Positions 26,434-36,087 of a DNA stretch of 42,546 nucleotides are shown here, piece by piece. The stretch is from Spirochaetaceae bacterium (GTDB taxonomy: Bacteria > Spirochaetota > Spirochaetia > Treponematales > Breznakiellaceae). Location: contig JAISOA010000003.1 of assembly GCA_031275945.1 (NCBI GenBank), positions 1 to 42,546 of the forward strand, written 5' to 3'. The translations under genes and the position numbers were made by a program. The first letter of the stretch is position 1. Every line of letters begins with the position of its first letter. The notes beneath the pieces are model-generated. The model was not told where the DNA came from and searched no databases. It was given only the letters and a program-made list of their open reading frames with translations.

Positions 26434-27491
26434 GTCCGGGAGTACCACAGTAACAGCAATCCCGCGACGGTACAGATAAAAACCGGAATCCAGGCCCCCA
26501 GGAAGGGGGGCAAAAGTCCGGCCCGGGCGCTCATCATGCTGATCATTTCGATCACATAGTATACGACGGCAGTCCCCAGGCTTCCAAGAAGGCTTAACAG
26601 CAGGGTGTTCTGCTTAAACCGGGTACTCATGCTTAACGAAAGAAAAATAACGACAAAGGATACGGCGGAAAAGGAAAACCGGTGATAATAATCCGTTAAG
26701 GCGGAACCAATCGGAAGCCCCGCCTTTTGCAGATCCCGAATCAAGAGGCGTAGAGCGGCGGTCTGCAACTCCTCCGGAGACATGGAGCTTCGCACAAAGG
26801 TTTGCGGGTCTTCGGTATACTTTTCTGTTTCCCCGTATTCCCGGGGTTTAAAAAACCCTTTTTCCCACCGGTACTGTAGAGCATGGGAAAAGGACCAAAA
26901 GGCGCCGGTCCAGATCGCCTGGGGGGCGTAAACTATGGAAACGATCCGTTTTGTATCGTCCAGTTCAATAATTGTTACGCCGTTAAGGGTTTTGGTCGTG
27001 TGGGTGTAATAATCCGCCGAATAAATAATCCTTCCTTCGTGGAGTTTTATCACAATATCCGCCAGGGTGTCGGTGTTGGTATGAAGCAGTTCTTTGCTCA
27101 TTTCGTTTTTTTTACGTAAGGTGGGAATAACCGCCAGATCTTCAAAAAAAAATGCAAAACCCGATGCGACAAGCCCCAGGATAATCAGGGATCGGCAAAA
27201 GCGCCAAAAGGGCATGCCCGCTCCAATCAGGGTGATTAGTTCGTTTCTTGCGCTTAGGTCGCCCAGGGTATAGGCGGAGGCAAATAACAAAGAAACCGGC
27301 ATGGCATAACTAAAACTTTTTGGAATATAGTAGAGGGAAACCTTTAGAATATCCTTAACAGCCGCGTTGGCGTTAAGGTACCGGACCAGGTAATAAAAAA
27401 GATCGATGAGAGAAACCAGCATCATAAAAAGGGCAAGGGAAAAAAGAAAAACGGGAAAAAACTGTTTTAAAAGGTACCTGTCTACGATCAT
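26430..27491 (-). CDS. lptG: LptF/LptG-family permease, second of pair
   Basis: This is a 353-residue YjgP/YjgQ-type membrane protein. Three membrane helices lie near the N-terminus (about 8-35, 55-75, 98-122), a beta-rich periplasmic domain covers about 130-265, and three helices end the protein. In proteobacteria LptF and LptG pair with the LptB ATPase to extract lipopolysaccharide from the inner membrane. Spirochaetes of the Treponema group often lack true LPS, so the exported glycolipid may be different. The ATG overlaps the upstream gene by four bases. Whether this is the F or the G type is set only by order. Confidence 0.85.
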   Translation of the reverse strand: MIVDRYLLKQFFPVFLFSLALFMMLVSLIDLFYYLVRYLNANAAVKDILKVSLYYIPKSFSYAMPVSLLFASAYTLGDLSARNELITLIGAGMPFWRFCRSLIILGLVASGFAFFFEDLAVIPTLRKKNEMSKELLHTNTDTLADIVIKLHEGRIIYSADYYTHTTKTLNGVTIIELDDTKRIVSIVYAPQAIWTGAFWSFSHALQYRWEKGFFKPREYGETEKYTEDPQTFVRSSMSPEELQTAALRLLIRDLQKAGLPIGSALTDYYHRFSFSAVSFVVIFLSLSMSTRFKQNTLLLSLLGSLGTAVVYYVIEMISMMSARAGLLPPFLGAWIPVFICTVAGLLLLWYSRT

Positions 27492-28798
27492 TTTGCCGCA
27501 GCCTTTGCCAGCGTTAGGCCTAAGCCTAAACTAATTGCCAGTATATTGGGAAACCACATGGACCAGAAGGGAGAAAAATTAAGTACGGTCCCCAGAGCCT
27601 GCCCGATAAGGAGTAGGCCCCAGTAAAGGGCGGCGATGCATATTCCTATGACAAACCCCACAACCTGACCGCTTTTACGGGTCATAAGTCCTATAGATAC
27701 CGCGGCCAGTACAAAGGAAATTCCGCCAAAGGGGATGGAGAATTTTTTATAATATTCAAGCCGATAAATTGAAAAATTCCTGTCTTTTCGTATCTGTGCG
27801 GCGGCATTTACCGTATAGGACCAGTCCATTAAAAGAGAATCAAAACGGTTATGTTCGCTGCTTCCCCTTCGCAGGGCATTTTCTAAAACCAGGGCATCCT
27901 CCGTAATTCTTCGGTGTTCGCCGTCCAGGTTATTAAAAATAGCCCCCTCCTGTTTAAGGATTTCTTTTTTTACATCCACCGAACTCATTTCCCTGGCGTT
28001 TATGATATAAACGCCTTCCAGAATATCGTCCTGGGATACCCGGTAGGAAAGGGTTTCCGCCAGGGCGTAGTCGTAATTTTTCTTAAGATTTTCTTTTCCA
28101 GACTGGACAAAAGCCTGTATTAGGTTAATGCTTAAGTTCCCCTCCCCTAGGTCTTCCAAAGTCGCTTCCCGGGCGCTGATAATTCGCCGTTCCCCGTCCC
28201 TGGTCCTGTCGATGATAAGGATATCCTCTATAACATGGCCCGTTACCTGTCCTGTGATTATTACGGAATTTTTAAACCGCTTAACCGAATTAGCCTCTAA
28301 TTCCAGAGCGGGGGATGAGAAAAGAATACGCCGGTAAAGCCGTGAAAACTGTACCGTTCCTGCTGGGAGCAATATGTCATTGGCAAAAAAAGAAAACAAA
28401 GAAATAAGGATTCCCACCAGCAGGGCGGGCAGAAAAACAGACCGGTATGAAAGCCCGGAAGAAAGAAACACCAGGATCTCGTTATCCGAATTTAAGCGCC
28501 CTATGGTCATGAGGGTTCCGGTAAGGCACGCGAAGGGAGAAGTCATGGCGATTATTGAAGGCAGGGAGTACAAAATCAAAAGCGCCACCTCAAACAGGGG
28601 AACCCGCTTGGCAAGAATTTCCCGGGCCATAAGTAAAAGCTGGTTTACAAAGAAAACAAAAAAGAAAAAAAGAAAGCATACAAAAAACGAGAAGAAAATT
28701 TCCCGGATTATGTAGAAAAAAATTGTTTTTGACCCGGTAAAAACAGGCACGGTTTTTATGGAAAATCCCTTAACGGGGCCGGTTTCCGGATCTGTCAC
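27488..28798 (-). CDS. lptF: LptF/LptG-family permease, first of pair
   Basis: This is a 436-residue YjgP/YjgQ-type protein, longer than its neighbour. A phenylalanine-rich first helix (FFSFFVCFLFFFFVFFV), the typical SLPSIIAMTSPFACLTGTL second helix region and a long periplasmic loop (about 140-350) are seen, with three C-terminal helices. With lptG it should form the membrane core of a lipid-export ABC transporter; the ATPase and bridge genes are not in this window. The start is GTG 28798, 11 bases after the dut stop; no clear ribosome site, so the start is uncertain. Confidence 0.83.
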   Translation of the reverse strand: MTDPETGPVKGFSIKTVPVFTGSKTIFFYIIREIFFSFFVCFLFFFFVFFVNQLLLMAREILAKRVPLFEVALLILYSLPSIIAMTSPFACLTGTLMTIGRLNSDNEILVFLSSGLSYRSVFLPALLVGILISLFSFFANDILLPAGTVQFSRLYRRILFSSPALELEANSVKRFKNSVIITGQVTGHVIEDILIIDRTRDGERRIISAREATLEDLGEGNLSINLIQAFVQSGKENLKKNYDYALAETLSYRVSQDDILEGVYIINAREMSSVDVKKEILKQEGAIFNNLDGEHRRITEDALVLENALRRGSSEHNRFDSLLMDWSYTVNAAAQIRKDRNFSIYRLEYYKKFSIPFGGISFVLAAVSIGLMTRKSGQVVGFVIGICIAALYWGLLLIGQALGTVLNFSPFWSMWFPNILAISLGLGLTLAKAAAK

Positions 28799-28809
28799 CC
28801 TGGAACCGC

Positions 28810-29283
28810 CTACTTGTTTTTTGATATCCCGGTGGAGCCGAATCCTCCCGCTCCCCGTCCGGTGGCGGAAGGATCATCGTCTGTAAATTCCAGCGCCGCC
28901 TGGGGAACGGCGGCAAACACCAGTTGGGCTATCCGGTCGCCGGTATGGATGACATACGGCTCTTTACCTAGGTTTACCAAAAGCACCTCCAGTTCCCCCC
29001 GGTAATCGCTGTCTATGGTACCGGGGGCATTGAGGACCGTAACGCCGTGCCGAAGGGCAAGGCCGGACCGGGGCCGTACCTGGGCCTCCCAGCCCGGGGG
29101 TATTTCCAGCACCAGGGCCGTGGGGACCCTTGCCCAGGCGCCGGGAGCAATGGTTAAATCCGAACCGAGAAGGGCCTCCACATCGGCCCCTGCGGCTCCC
29201 TTGGTCGCATACCGGGGCAAGACGGCGCCGGGGTTTGTTTTAAAAACCCGGACGCGGGGTGTACCGGAACTGTTGCGGACCAT
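28810..29283 (-). CDS. dut: Deoxyuridine triphosphate nucleotidohydrolase
   Basis: This is 157 residues with all five trimeric dUTPase motifs: AGADVEA (1), [10 protein letters not shown] (2), [11 protein letters not shown] (3), GDRIAQLVF (4) and the glycine-rich [10 protein letters not shown] (5) near the end. It splits dUTP to dUMP and keeps uracil out of DNA. ATG 29283 lies one base after the pnp stop codon; a longer version starting inside pnp at 29337 would add 18 residues without homology. Its place inside a translation operon, between pnp and lptF, fits pnp-dut-type arrangements seen in several bacteria. Confidence 0.95.
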   Translation of the reverse strand: MVRNSSGTPRVRVFKTNPGAVLPRYATKGAAGADVEALLGSDLTIAPGAWARVPTALVLEIPPGWEAQVRPRSGLALRHGVTVLNAPGTIDSDYRGELEVLLVNLGKEPYVIHTGDRIAQLVFAAVPQAALEFTDDDPSATGRGAGGFGSTGISKNK

Positions 29284-29284
29284 G

Positions 29285-31429
29285 TTAGAACCGCCGGTGG
29301 TTGCGGTCTTCCCGGTGGCCTCCCCCCTCGGGGCCACTTGAGGCCCCGTTTGGATCTACGGCGTCGATGTAGGAAAGATTAAGCCGTCCCATTTTATCAA
29401 TCTCCAGGAGTTTTACGGGTATTTCCTGGCCCTCGGTAAGTACGTCGCTTACCTGGGCTATGCGCTGCCGGGAAAGTTTGGAAATGTGAACCAGCCCCTC
29501 TTTGCCCGGTAAAATTTCTACAAAGGCTCCGAATTCCATAATCCGCTTGACCACGCCGTTATAGATTTTTCCGGTTTCGGGATCCGACACAATCCCCATG
29601 ACTGCGGCTTTGGCTTCCTCCGCATTCAGGGTGTTTTTGCCATAGATGGTGACGGTTCCGTCATTTTCCGTATTAATCGTTACTCCGTATTGTTCACACA
29701 GGGCCTTAATATTTTTACCCCCGGGTCCTATAAGGGCGCCGATTTTATCAACCTCGATTTTAAAGCTGAGTATTTTAGGGGCAAATTCGCTGATGGCCAA
29801 GGCGGGCTTATTAATGGTTTTGTTCATAATTGAAAGAATATGGAGCCGCCCCCGTTTAGCCTGGGCCAGGGCTTTTTCCATAATTTCCGCGGTAACTCCG
29901 GAAATTTTAATATCCATTTGAAAGCCCGTAATACCATCTTCGGTTCCGGCCACTTTAAAGTCCATATCTCCCAGATGATCCTCTTCCCCCAGGATATCGG
30001 AAAGGATCGCATATTTGTCCCCATCGCTGATAAGGCCCATGGCAATACCCGCCACGGGCTTTTTCATCGGAACCCCCGCATGAAGCATCGACAGGGTACC
30101 GCCGCATACGGAGGCCATGGAAGAGGAACCGTTGGATTCCATGATTTCGGAAACCATCCGGATGGTATAGGGAAATTCCTCCTTTGAAGGGATCATAGCC
30201 ACCAGGGAACGGCGGGCAAGGTTACCGTGACCGATTTCCCGGCGACCCGTTCCCAAGCGGCCTACTTCGCCTACCGAATACGGGGGGAAGTTGTAATGGA
30301 GGATAAAATTCTCCCGCTTGTCCCCTTCTATGTCATCGTAGATCTGCTCGTCAAAAACCGTCCCCAGGGTGGTTACCGCCAGGGACTGGGTCTCGCCCCG
30401 GGTAAAAAGGGCCGATCCGTGGGTTCGCTTAAGAAGCCCTATTTCGCAGGTAATGGGCCGGATTTCTTCCGTACCCCGGCCGTCAACCCGCTTTCCCTTA
30501 TCCAAAATAGAAGACCGCAGGATATGGTATTGCATATCCTCAAAAAGGGCGTCGAATAGCTTCTTTTGAAACTTATCTTCCAGCTGGGATGCGTACTGGA
30601 CCTCCAGAGAGGTCTTTACCGCCCGTATTGCGTTGTGGCGCTCCCCCTTGGTGGGTTCAAAGCATGCCTTTTCCAGCCGTGGATAGGCTTCGTTGTAGAT
30701 TGTGTCCCGGTTTTCAAGTACATGGGTATCCGGCGTAAGGGGAAGTTTTTCTTTTCCAGCCAGTTCCCGGAGTTTTTCCTGCAGGCCGCAAAGTTCCTTG
30801 ATCGTCTGATGGGCCTTTTCCAGCGCCTGTACCATCAGTTCTTCGCTTACCTCGTTGGCTCCGCCTTCCACCATGGTAATACCGTCTTTTGTACCGGCCA
30901 CCACGATTTCCAGTTGGCTGCTTTCTATTTCGCTGTAACTGGGATTGATAATCAGTTCGCCACCTCTGGCGCAGATCCGAACCGCTGCAATGGGGCCGTT
31001 AAAGGGAATGTCGGAAATGTGGACCGCCGCGGAGGATGCGATAATCGCTAAAATATCCGGCGGATTGGTCTGATCCGCGGAAATAGTTGTCGGCACCACC
31101 TGAATTTCCCGCCCGAAGCTTTTATCAAAGAGGGGCCGCATGGGCCTATCGATAAGCCGGGAGACAAGAATTTCCTTGTCCTTGGGACGTCCTTCCCGTT
31201 TAATAAACCCCCCGGGGATCTTTCCCGCGGCATAGTACTTCTCGTTATAATCCACGGTTAAAGGTACATAGTCCAGCCCTTCCACCGATTCGGAAGAAGT
31301 ACAGACCGTGGCAATAACTGCGGAACCTTCGTATTGGGCAAAAACAGAGCCGTTTGCCTGCTTTGCGATCCTGCCGGTTTCCAGGATAAGATCCTTACCG
31401 GCGATGGTATATGTTACTGTCTGCATCAT
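29285..31429 (-). CDS. pnp: Polynucleotide phosphorylase
   Basis: This is a 714-residue protein with two RNase PH domains (about 1-230 and 310-550), a KH domain ([20 protein letters not shown], near 565-600) and an S1 domain ([20 protein letters not shown], near 630-690). The [15 protein letters not shown] block holds the active-site Asp residues. It degrades RNA 3' to 5' with phosphate and adds tails in reverse. Its ATG overlaps the rpsO stop by four bases; the rpsO-pnp pair is one of the most conserved operons in bacteria and is often autoregulated by PNPase in the leader, which cannot be judged here. Confidence 0.97.
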   Translation of the reverse strand: MMQTVTYTIAGKDLILETGRIAKQANGSVFAQYEGSAVIATVCTSSESVEGLDYVPLTVDYNEKYYAAGKIPGGFIKREGRPKDKEILVSRLIDRPMRPLFDKSFGREIQVVPTTISADQTNPPDILAIIASSAAVHISDIPFNGPIAAVRICARGGELIINPSYSEIESSQLEIVVAGTKDGITMVEGGANEVSEELMVQALEKAHQTIKELCGLQEKLRELAGKEKLPLTPDTHVLENRDTIYNEAYPRLEKACFEPTKGERHNAIRAVKTSLEVQYASQLEDKFQKKLFDALFEDMQYHILRSSILDKGKRVDGRGTEEIRPITCEIGLLKRTHGSALFTRGETQSLAVTTLGTVFDEQIYDDIEGDKRENFILHYNFPPYSVGEVGRLGTGRREIGHGNLARRSLVAMIPSKEEFPYTIRMVSEIMESNGSSSMASVCGGTLSMLHAGVPMKKPVAGIAMGLISDGDKYAILSDILGEEDHLGDMDFKVAGTEDGITGFQMDIKISGVTAEIMEKALAQAKRGRLHILSIMNKTINKPALAISEFAPKILSFKIEVDKIGALIGPGGKNIKALCEQYGVTINTENDGTVTIYGKNTLNAEEAKAAVMGIVSDPETGKIYNGVVKRIMEFGAFVEILPGKEGLVHISKLSRQRIAQVSDVLTEGQEIPVKLLEIDKMGRLNLSYIDAVDPNGASSGPEGGGHREDRNHRRF

Positions 31430-31695
31430 TTGCGCAAGCCCAATTCCTTAATTAAAGAGCGGTACCGTTCCAGGTTTACCCGCCGCAAATATTTAAGCAT
31501 GCGGCGGTGCTGACCCACCAAAATTAAAAGGCCCCGCTGTCCGGATTTGTCCTTCTTAAACTGCTTGCAATGCTCCGTTAACTGCCCAATTCGCTTGGTT
31601 AACAGGGCAATTTGAACTTCCGAATTTCCGGTATCTTTTTCGTCTTTACCGAACTTTGTAATGATGGAAGTTACATCTTCTTTGTTTAACGCCAT
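31426..31695 (-). CDS. rpsO: 30S ribosomal protein S15
   Basis: This is 89 residues, the standard length. DTGNSEVQIALLTKRIGQLTEH (quoted as a fragment: SEVQIALLTKRIGQLTEH) and SQRGLLILVGQHRRMLKYL-like stretches are S15 signatures. It binds the 16S central domain early in 30S assembly. The upstream AAGGAG is eight bases before the ATG. A 70-base gap to ribF holds no clear terminator; S15 mRNAs often carry a regulatory fold there, and a CTCC/GGAG complement near the ribosome site is the only hint seen. Confidence 0.97.
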   Translation of the reverse strand: MALNKEDVTSIITKFGKDEKDTGNSEVQIALLTKRIGQLTEHCKQFKKDKSGQRGLLILVGQHRRMLKYLRRVNLERYRSLIKELGLRK

Positions 31696-31765
31696 ATATG
31701 CACTCCTTAAAAACTCTTGTTACATGCCCGCGGAGAAAAAAATATTTGGGCTGCTACAACCGGGC

Positions 31766-32413
31766 TTAGCGATTTTTCCCCAGGGGCCTTCCTAAAAGCA
31801 GTTCCGCCTCATGGTAGCGTCCGGCCCGGAGGGCAGCCCGGATCCTGCTTGAGCTTACCGGGATTCCCCCCTCTACTACGGGTTTAACGATTTCGGCGCT
31901 AATCCCCATTCCCTCCGCCAGGACTTTAAAGCGCAAAGCATCGGTATCCTGGCGGTATCCGCAGTGGAAATTAGCCCCTACCGCTATATATGCGGGATCC
32001 AAATAACGGTACAGGGCCTCTATAAAACTTCCACCATCTATTTTACTGAAATTTTCCGAAAAGTCAATGATCACGCAGAAGGCCACTCCCGATTGGCTTA
32101 GCAGGGTCATTTTTTCGTCAAAGCCTATGATGTCCTCAAAGGGATTATCCGCCGAGGAAGGGCCTGCAAAGTCCGGAGAATCTGCGGGCTGTGCTTCCTG
32201 CCGGAGAAAGGAATATTTTTTTGGATTTTCCCGGAAGGTAACCACCCCGGGAAGGAGCGCCGGGGCTTTTTCGACTATTTTGGTAATTAAAACCCGGTGG
32301 CCCCGGTGAAAACCGTCGAACACTCCTATGGTAAGGGCGGTTTTGCGGTCCCCTCCCCGGGTTTGCCATAGGCCCCTTTCCAACTCCTCCCAGTTAATCT
32401 TGTACATTGACAT
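31766..32413 (-). CDS. ribF: FAD synthetase domain protein, RibF-like without riboflavin kinase part
   Basis: This is about 215 residues. IGVFDGFHRGHR, near residue 30, is the nucleotidyltransferase signature, and ISSSRIR-type GIPVSSSRIRAALRAG marks the second conserved block. Bacterial RibF is usually near 310 residues with a C-terminal riboflavin kinase barrel; here the protein stops after the adenylyltransferase part. It should make FAD from FMN and ATP, while FMN would have to come from another kinase. Two start ATGs (32413, 32407) lie inside the 3' end of truB, so the overlap is about 14-20 bases. Confidence 0.85.
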   Translation of the reverse strand: MSMYKINWEELERGLWQTRGGDRKTALTIGVFDGFHRGHRVLITKIVEKAPALLPGVVTFRENPKKYSFLRQEAQPADSPDFAGPSSADNPFEDIIGFDEKMTLLSQSGVAFCVIIDFSENFSKIDGGSFIEALYRYLDPAYIAVGANFHCGYRQDTDALRFKVLAEGMGISAEIVKPVVEGGIPVSSSRIRAALRAGRYHEAELLLGRPLGKNR

Positions 32414-33272
32414 ACCTGTATTTCCAGTCTTTTTCTGTTTTCGCAACCAGGGCCGCAAAAAAACCGGGACCGAAAATGGCTAGGGTATCCGTATCCTGGG
32501 GAAAAGAAAGCTGCCTAAGGGATCCCAGGGCCTTGCCCCGGCATAGGGCCAGGGCTGTTTCTTTGTCCACGGATAAGGTACATATACCCAGGGCGCTAAA
32601 CAAACCGGGATCAAGGGGTTGTAAGGCATCCCTAATGCTCTGCAGGTCCGCATCGGAAGGAACCGCCCCTTCCACAGAAAAATTACCTACCTTGGTCCTG
32701 GTAAGGGAAACAAGGTGGGCCCTGGAGCAAAGGGCCAGGGCTATATCCCGGGCCAGGGAACGAATATACGTACCCTTTGAACAGTGAATTTCCAATTCCC
32801 CCAGGGGAGGATCCCAGGAACACAGACGAAGACTATAAACCGTCACGGGTCTTTGCGCCATTTCCACCTGAACGCCCGACCGGGCAAGCCGGTGGGCCCG
32901 TTGTCCGGCAATATGGACTGCGGAATAAAGCGGCGGCGACTGGAGTATTGGGCCCGTAAACCGGGGAAGGATCTCTTCCAGTGCCTGCCGGGAAGGAACC
33001 GGAGCCCGGGCAAGGATCTCCCCCTCCGGGTCCAGGGTATCCGTTTCTTCCCCGAATTTAACACAGGCCAGGTAGCGCTTATCACAGGTGGAAAACCATG
33101 ACGCCAGTTTTACCGCCCGGCCAACCAGCACAACCAGGAGTCCCCGGGCAAACTTATCCAGCGTACCGGTATGTCCCACCGTGCGGGTACCAAAGGCTCT
33201 TTTTACCGCTCCCAGGGTTTCAAACGAACTTTGACCGGGATTTTTATTCAACAGAATATAGCCGACCGTCAT
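32394..33272 (-). CDS. truB: tRNA pseudouridine-55 synthase
   Basis: This is 292 residues. VGHTGTLDKFARGLL has the catalytic Asp at D39, although the common form continues GTLDPLATG. The SGVQVEMAQRPVTVYSL and GTYIRSLARDI motifs are typical for the family. It makes pseudouridine in the T-arm of tRNAs. It overlaps rbfA by 29 bases and has a GAGG just before its ATG. The order rbfA-truB-ribF-rpsO is widespread and supports the call. Confidence 0.95.
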   Translation of the reverse strand: MTVGYILLNKNPGQSSFETLGAVKRAFGTRTVGHTGTLDKFARGLLVVLVGRAVKLASWFSTCDKRYLACVKFGEETDTLDPEGEILARAPVPSRQALEEILPRFTGPILQSPPLYSAVHIAGQRAHRLARSGVQVEMAQRPVTVYSLRLCSWDPPLGELEIHCSKGTYIRSLARDIALALCSRAHLVSLTRTKVGNFSVEGAVPSDADLQSIRDALQPLDPGLFSALGICTLSVDKETALALCRGKALGSLRQLSFPQDTDTLAIFGPGFFAALVAKTEKDWKYRYVNVQD

Positions 33273-33615
33273 GTTCCTCTGTCAATGCGTCGATTTTCTT
33301 GATAATGTCAAAGCCATCCCGAATTCCTGAATCTTCATGGAACCGGAGCCGGGGGGTAACCCGGATATGCATGCTGCGGGCCAGTTGGGCCTGAATAAAC
33401 CCCGCGGCGCTTTTAAGGCCCGCCACCCCTGTGGAAAGGTTCTTGTTACAGCCGGAAATAAACACATCCGCATATACCAGGTCCCGGGAAACTTCGACCC
33501 GGGTAACAGAAAGCAGCGAATCCACCCGGGGATCTTTTATTTTCCCCCCCACAATGAGTTCCCCGATTTTTTCCTGAAGAAGGGCGCCTACCCTATCGGT
33601 TCTAAATCCAGCCAT
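33244..33615 (-). CDS. rbfA: 30S ribosome-binding factor A
   Basis: This is 123 residues with a single KH-like fold; RTDRVGALLQEKIGELIVGG (fragment) at the start and VSRDLVYADVFIS in the middle match RbfA. It helps mature the 5' end of 16S rRNA and is important in cold. An AGGA lies directly before the ATG. It lies 25 bases after infB and runs into truB. Confidence 0.94.
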   Translation of the reverse strand: MAGFRTDRVGALLQEKIGELIVGGKIKDPRVDSLLSVTRVEVSRDLVYADVFISGCNKNLSTGVAGLKSAAGFIQAQLARSMHIRVTPRLRFHEDSGIRDGFDIIKKIDALTEEHDGRLYSVE

Positions 33616-33640
33616 ATCCTGTACAGTGCCTGCGGCAACC

Positions 33641-36076
33641 TTAACCGGTAAGTTTCCGGGCTATTTCAACAATCTCAAATACTTCTATTTGATCCCCTAC
33701 CCGTACATCATCGTAATCTTCAATACCCAGACCGCATTCAAAGCCCGCGGCTACTTCCCGGGCATCGTCTTTGAACCGCTTAAGGCTGCCAATCTTTCCC
33801 GTATGGACCACAATCCCTTCCCGGATAAGATTAACACGGGCGTTACGTTTAACAGTACCGCTAAGCACATAGCATCCTGCAATGGTACCAATTTTGGGCA
33901 CCTTGAAGGTGTTCCGTACTTCCACAGTGGCCACAAGCTCTTCCTTGGTATCGGGCTTTAACATTCCCTCCAGGGCCTGTTGAATTTCTTCCACGGCCTT
34001 GTATATGACATTGTACTTGCGCACGTCAACCCGTTCCTGATCCGCCAGGGCCTTTGCCTTTGGAGTGGGCCTAACATTAAAACCCAGGATGATGGCGTTG
34101 GATGCGCTGGCCAAATCTATGTCCCCTTCGTTAATTGCCCCCGGTAGGGCCTGTATTACATGGACCCGGACTTCATTATTGGAAAGTTTTTCCAGACTGG
34201 AGCGGAGCGCCTCGGCGGAACCTTGAACGTCCGCTTTAATGATCACCTTAAGTTCCTGGATCGCCCCATCGCTGATCGTTTCATGAAGGTTGTCCAGGGT
34301 GATCTTTTTAATATTTTTGGAATCTTCAAAACGTTTTAATTCCTGGCGTTTGGAAGAAACGCCCCGGGCTACCCGTTCATCTTCCACCACCTGCAGAGGA
34401 TCCCCCGCATTCGGTATGCCCTCGAAGCCCAGGACTTCCACCGGCATGGAGGGACTGGCGGTTTCAACCTTTTCCCCCTTGTCGTTAAAAAGAGCCCGGA
34501 CCTTTCCGGGCCAGATCCCCGCCACAAAGGAGTCGCCGATTTTTAAGGTTCCCTTTTCGATGATCACCGTGGCCACAATACCCCGGCCATGATCTATTCG
34601 GGATTCCAGCACCTTGCCCTCGGCGTTGCGCCGGTAATTTGCCTTCAAGTCCAGGATTTCCGATTCCAGTAATATGGCATCGATAAGCTTATCTATACCC
34701 TCTTTCTTTAGGGCGGAAAGTTCCACAAACATGGTCTGTCCGCCCCAGGCTTCGGGTATAAGTCCCAGTTCGGAAAGCTGGTTTTTAACCCTATCTGGAT
34801 TTGCCTCGGGTTTATCGATCTTGTTAACCGCCACAATGATCGGCACCGCCGCTTCTTTGGCATGATTTATGGCCTCTACGGTTTGGGGCATAACCCCGTC
34901 GTCGGCGGCCACCACCAGAATGACAATATCAGTAACCTGGGCGCCCCGGGCCCGCATGCGGGTAAAAGCTTCGTGGCCGGGGGTGTCCAGGAAGGCAATT
35001 TTACCGTGGGCGGTATCTACCATATAAGCGCCGATATGCTGGGTTATGCCGCCGAATTCCCCCGAGGCCACGTCGGAGCTGCGGATCGCATCCAGTAGTT
35101 TGGTTTTACCATGATCAACATGTCCCATGACGGTAACCACCGGTGGCCTGGGTTCCATGGTGGACAGGTCATCGGTACCGCTGTCAATTACCGTTTCGTC
35201 ATAGAGGCTTACGATGTTTACCTCAGCGCCGAATTCGGCGGCCAGGATCGAAGCGGTTTCCGCATCTATTTGCTGATTGATGGTTACCATCATTCCCATG
35301 CTCATGAGTTTTTGAATAAGATCCGACACCTTTAGGTTCATTTTCCGGGCCAGTTCCGAAACGGAAATAACTTCCATAATATCTATTGATTTAGGAACAG
35401 GATTGGCAAGATGGGTGATCTTTTTCTTGGTTTGAAGGAGTTTTTCCTCCATCTCTTGTTCTTTTTTTTGATAAACCGTTTTTTTTGCTTTAAAGAATTT
35501 TTTTACGGGCCCCTTGCCGCCTTCGATCGTCGGATCCGCAGTCCCCGATCCAAAGCCGGGTTTATTGCCCCCGGGCCTGCCACCTCGAAGGATAAAGCCG
35601 CCGTTTTGCCGGGGTGGAGCGCCGGTTCTTTGCGGCTGGGATTTTCCTACGGAAGGCCGTCCGCCGCCGAAGGGAGGCCTTTCGCCGCCCCTTCCAACCG
35701 GGCGGCCCCCTACCCTGCCGGCGGCCCCGGCGGGGCGCTGGAGAAAAGAAACGTTTCCAACCGGGCGGCCCCCTACCCTGCCAGCGGCCCCGGCGGGGCG
35801 TTGGGGGGTGGACAGCGTCTGCGGCGGTTTCGGTTCTTCTTTTTTTTGTTCAGTTGAAGGCGCTTCGGGGATCTTGGCCTTTGGTTCTGTCTGAACCGGC
35901 ACAACCCTGGGCTGGAGGGTTTTCTTTACCGTCCCTGCGGAAATGGGAACTTTCTTCTTAACCACCACCACCTTGCGGCGTTCCCCCTGTTCGATCTTGG
36001 GCACAGGTTCTTCGCTCTTGGCATGCTTAATAAGTTCAACCTTGGGTTTCTGCGCATTATCTAGTTCGTCAGTCAT
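33641..36076 (-). CDS. infB: Translation initiation factor IF-2
   Basis: This is 811 residues. The first 200 are basic and Gly/Pro/Arg-rich with a tandem unit [15 protein letters not shown] twice; the IF2-N-type domain ([20 protein letters not shown] region, ~ 235-285; quoted as fragment) precedes a GTPase with GHVDHGKT (G1), DTPGHEAF (G3), NKID (G4) and SALKKEG (G5), and the C-terminal domains that bind initiator tRNA. It brings fMet-tRNA to the 30S subunit. The ATG follows AGGTGG and the nusA stop by 11 bases. The repeated N-terminal region is variable in the family. Confidence 0.97.
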   Translation of the reverse strand: MTDELDNAQKPKVELIKHAKSEEPVPKIEQGERRKVVVVKKKVPISAGTVKKTLQPRVVPVQTEPKAKIPEAPSTEQKKEEPKPPQTLSTPQRPAGAAGRVGGRPVGNVSFLQRPAGAAGRVGGRPVGRGGERPPFGGGRPSVGKSQPQRTGAPPRQNGGFILRGGRPGGNKPGFGSGTADPTIEGGKGPVKKFFKAKKTVYQKKEQEMEEKLLQTKKKITHLANPVPKSIDIMEVISVSELARKMNLKVSDLIQKLMSMGMMVTINQQIDAETASILAAEFGAEVNIVSLYDETVIDSGTDDLSTMEPRPPVVTVMGHVDHGKTKLLDAIRSSDVASGEFGGITQHIGAYMVDTAHGKIAFLDTPGHEAFTRMRARGAQVTDIVILVVAADDGVMPQTVEAINHAKEAAVPIIVAVNKIDKPEANPDRVKNQLSELGLIPEAWGGQTMFVELSALKKEGIDKLIDAILLESEILDLKANYRRNAEGKVLESRIDHGRGIVATVIIEKGTLKIGDSFVAGIWPGKVRALFNDKGEKVETASPSMPVEVLGFEGIPNAGDPLQVVEDERVARGVSSKRQELKRFEDSKNIKKITLDNLHETISDGAIQELKVIIKADVQGSAEALRSSLEKLSNNEVRVHVIQALPGAINEGDIDLASASNAIILGFNVRPTPKAKALADQERVDVRKYNVIYKAVEEIQQALEGMLKPDTKEELVATVEVRNTFKVPKIGTIAGCYVLSGTVKRNARVNLIREGIVVHTGKIGSLKRFKDDAREVAAGFECGLGIEDYDDVRVGDQIEVFEIVEIARKLTG
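35692..35804 (-). repeat. Two near-identical 50-bp repeats inside infB
   Basis: Copies at 35692-35741 and 35755-35804 differ at two positions by hand comparison and lie 63 bases (21 codons) apart. Both encode the same 15- to 16-residue Gly/Arg/Pro unit in the N-terminal part of IF-2. The multiple-of-three period keeps the frame, so recombination between copies could change the number of units without harm. Confidence 0.85.
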
Positions 36077-36087
36077 ATTCCACCTTG

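Noticed and set aside
29284-29337. Longer dut start inside pnp
   Set aside because: It needs a non-ATG start inside pnp and adds residues unlike dUTPase; ATG 29283, one base after the pnp stop, is simpler.
31696-31765. Promoter or S15 regulatory fold before rpsO
   Set aside because: T-rich bases and a CTCC/GGAG complement exist, but no -35/-10 pair of good spacing or stable fold could be supported.
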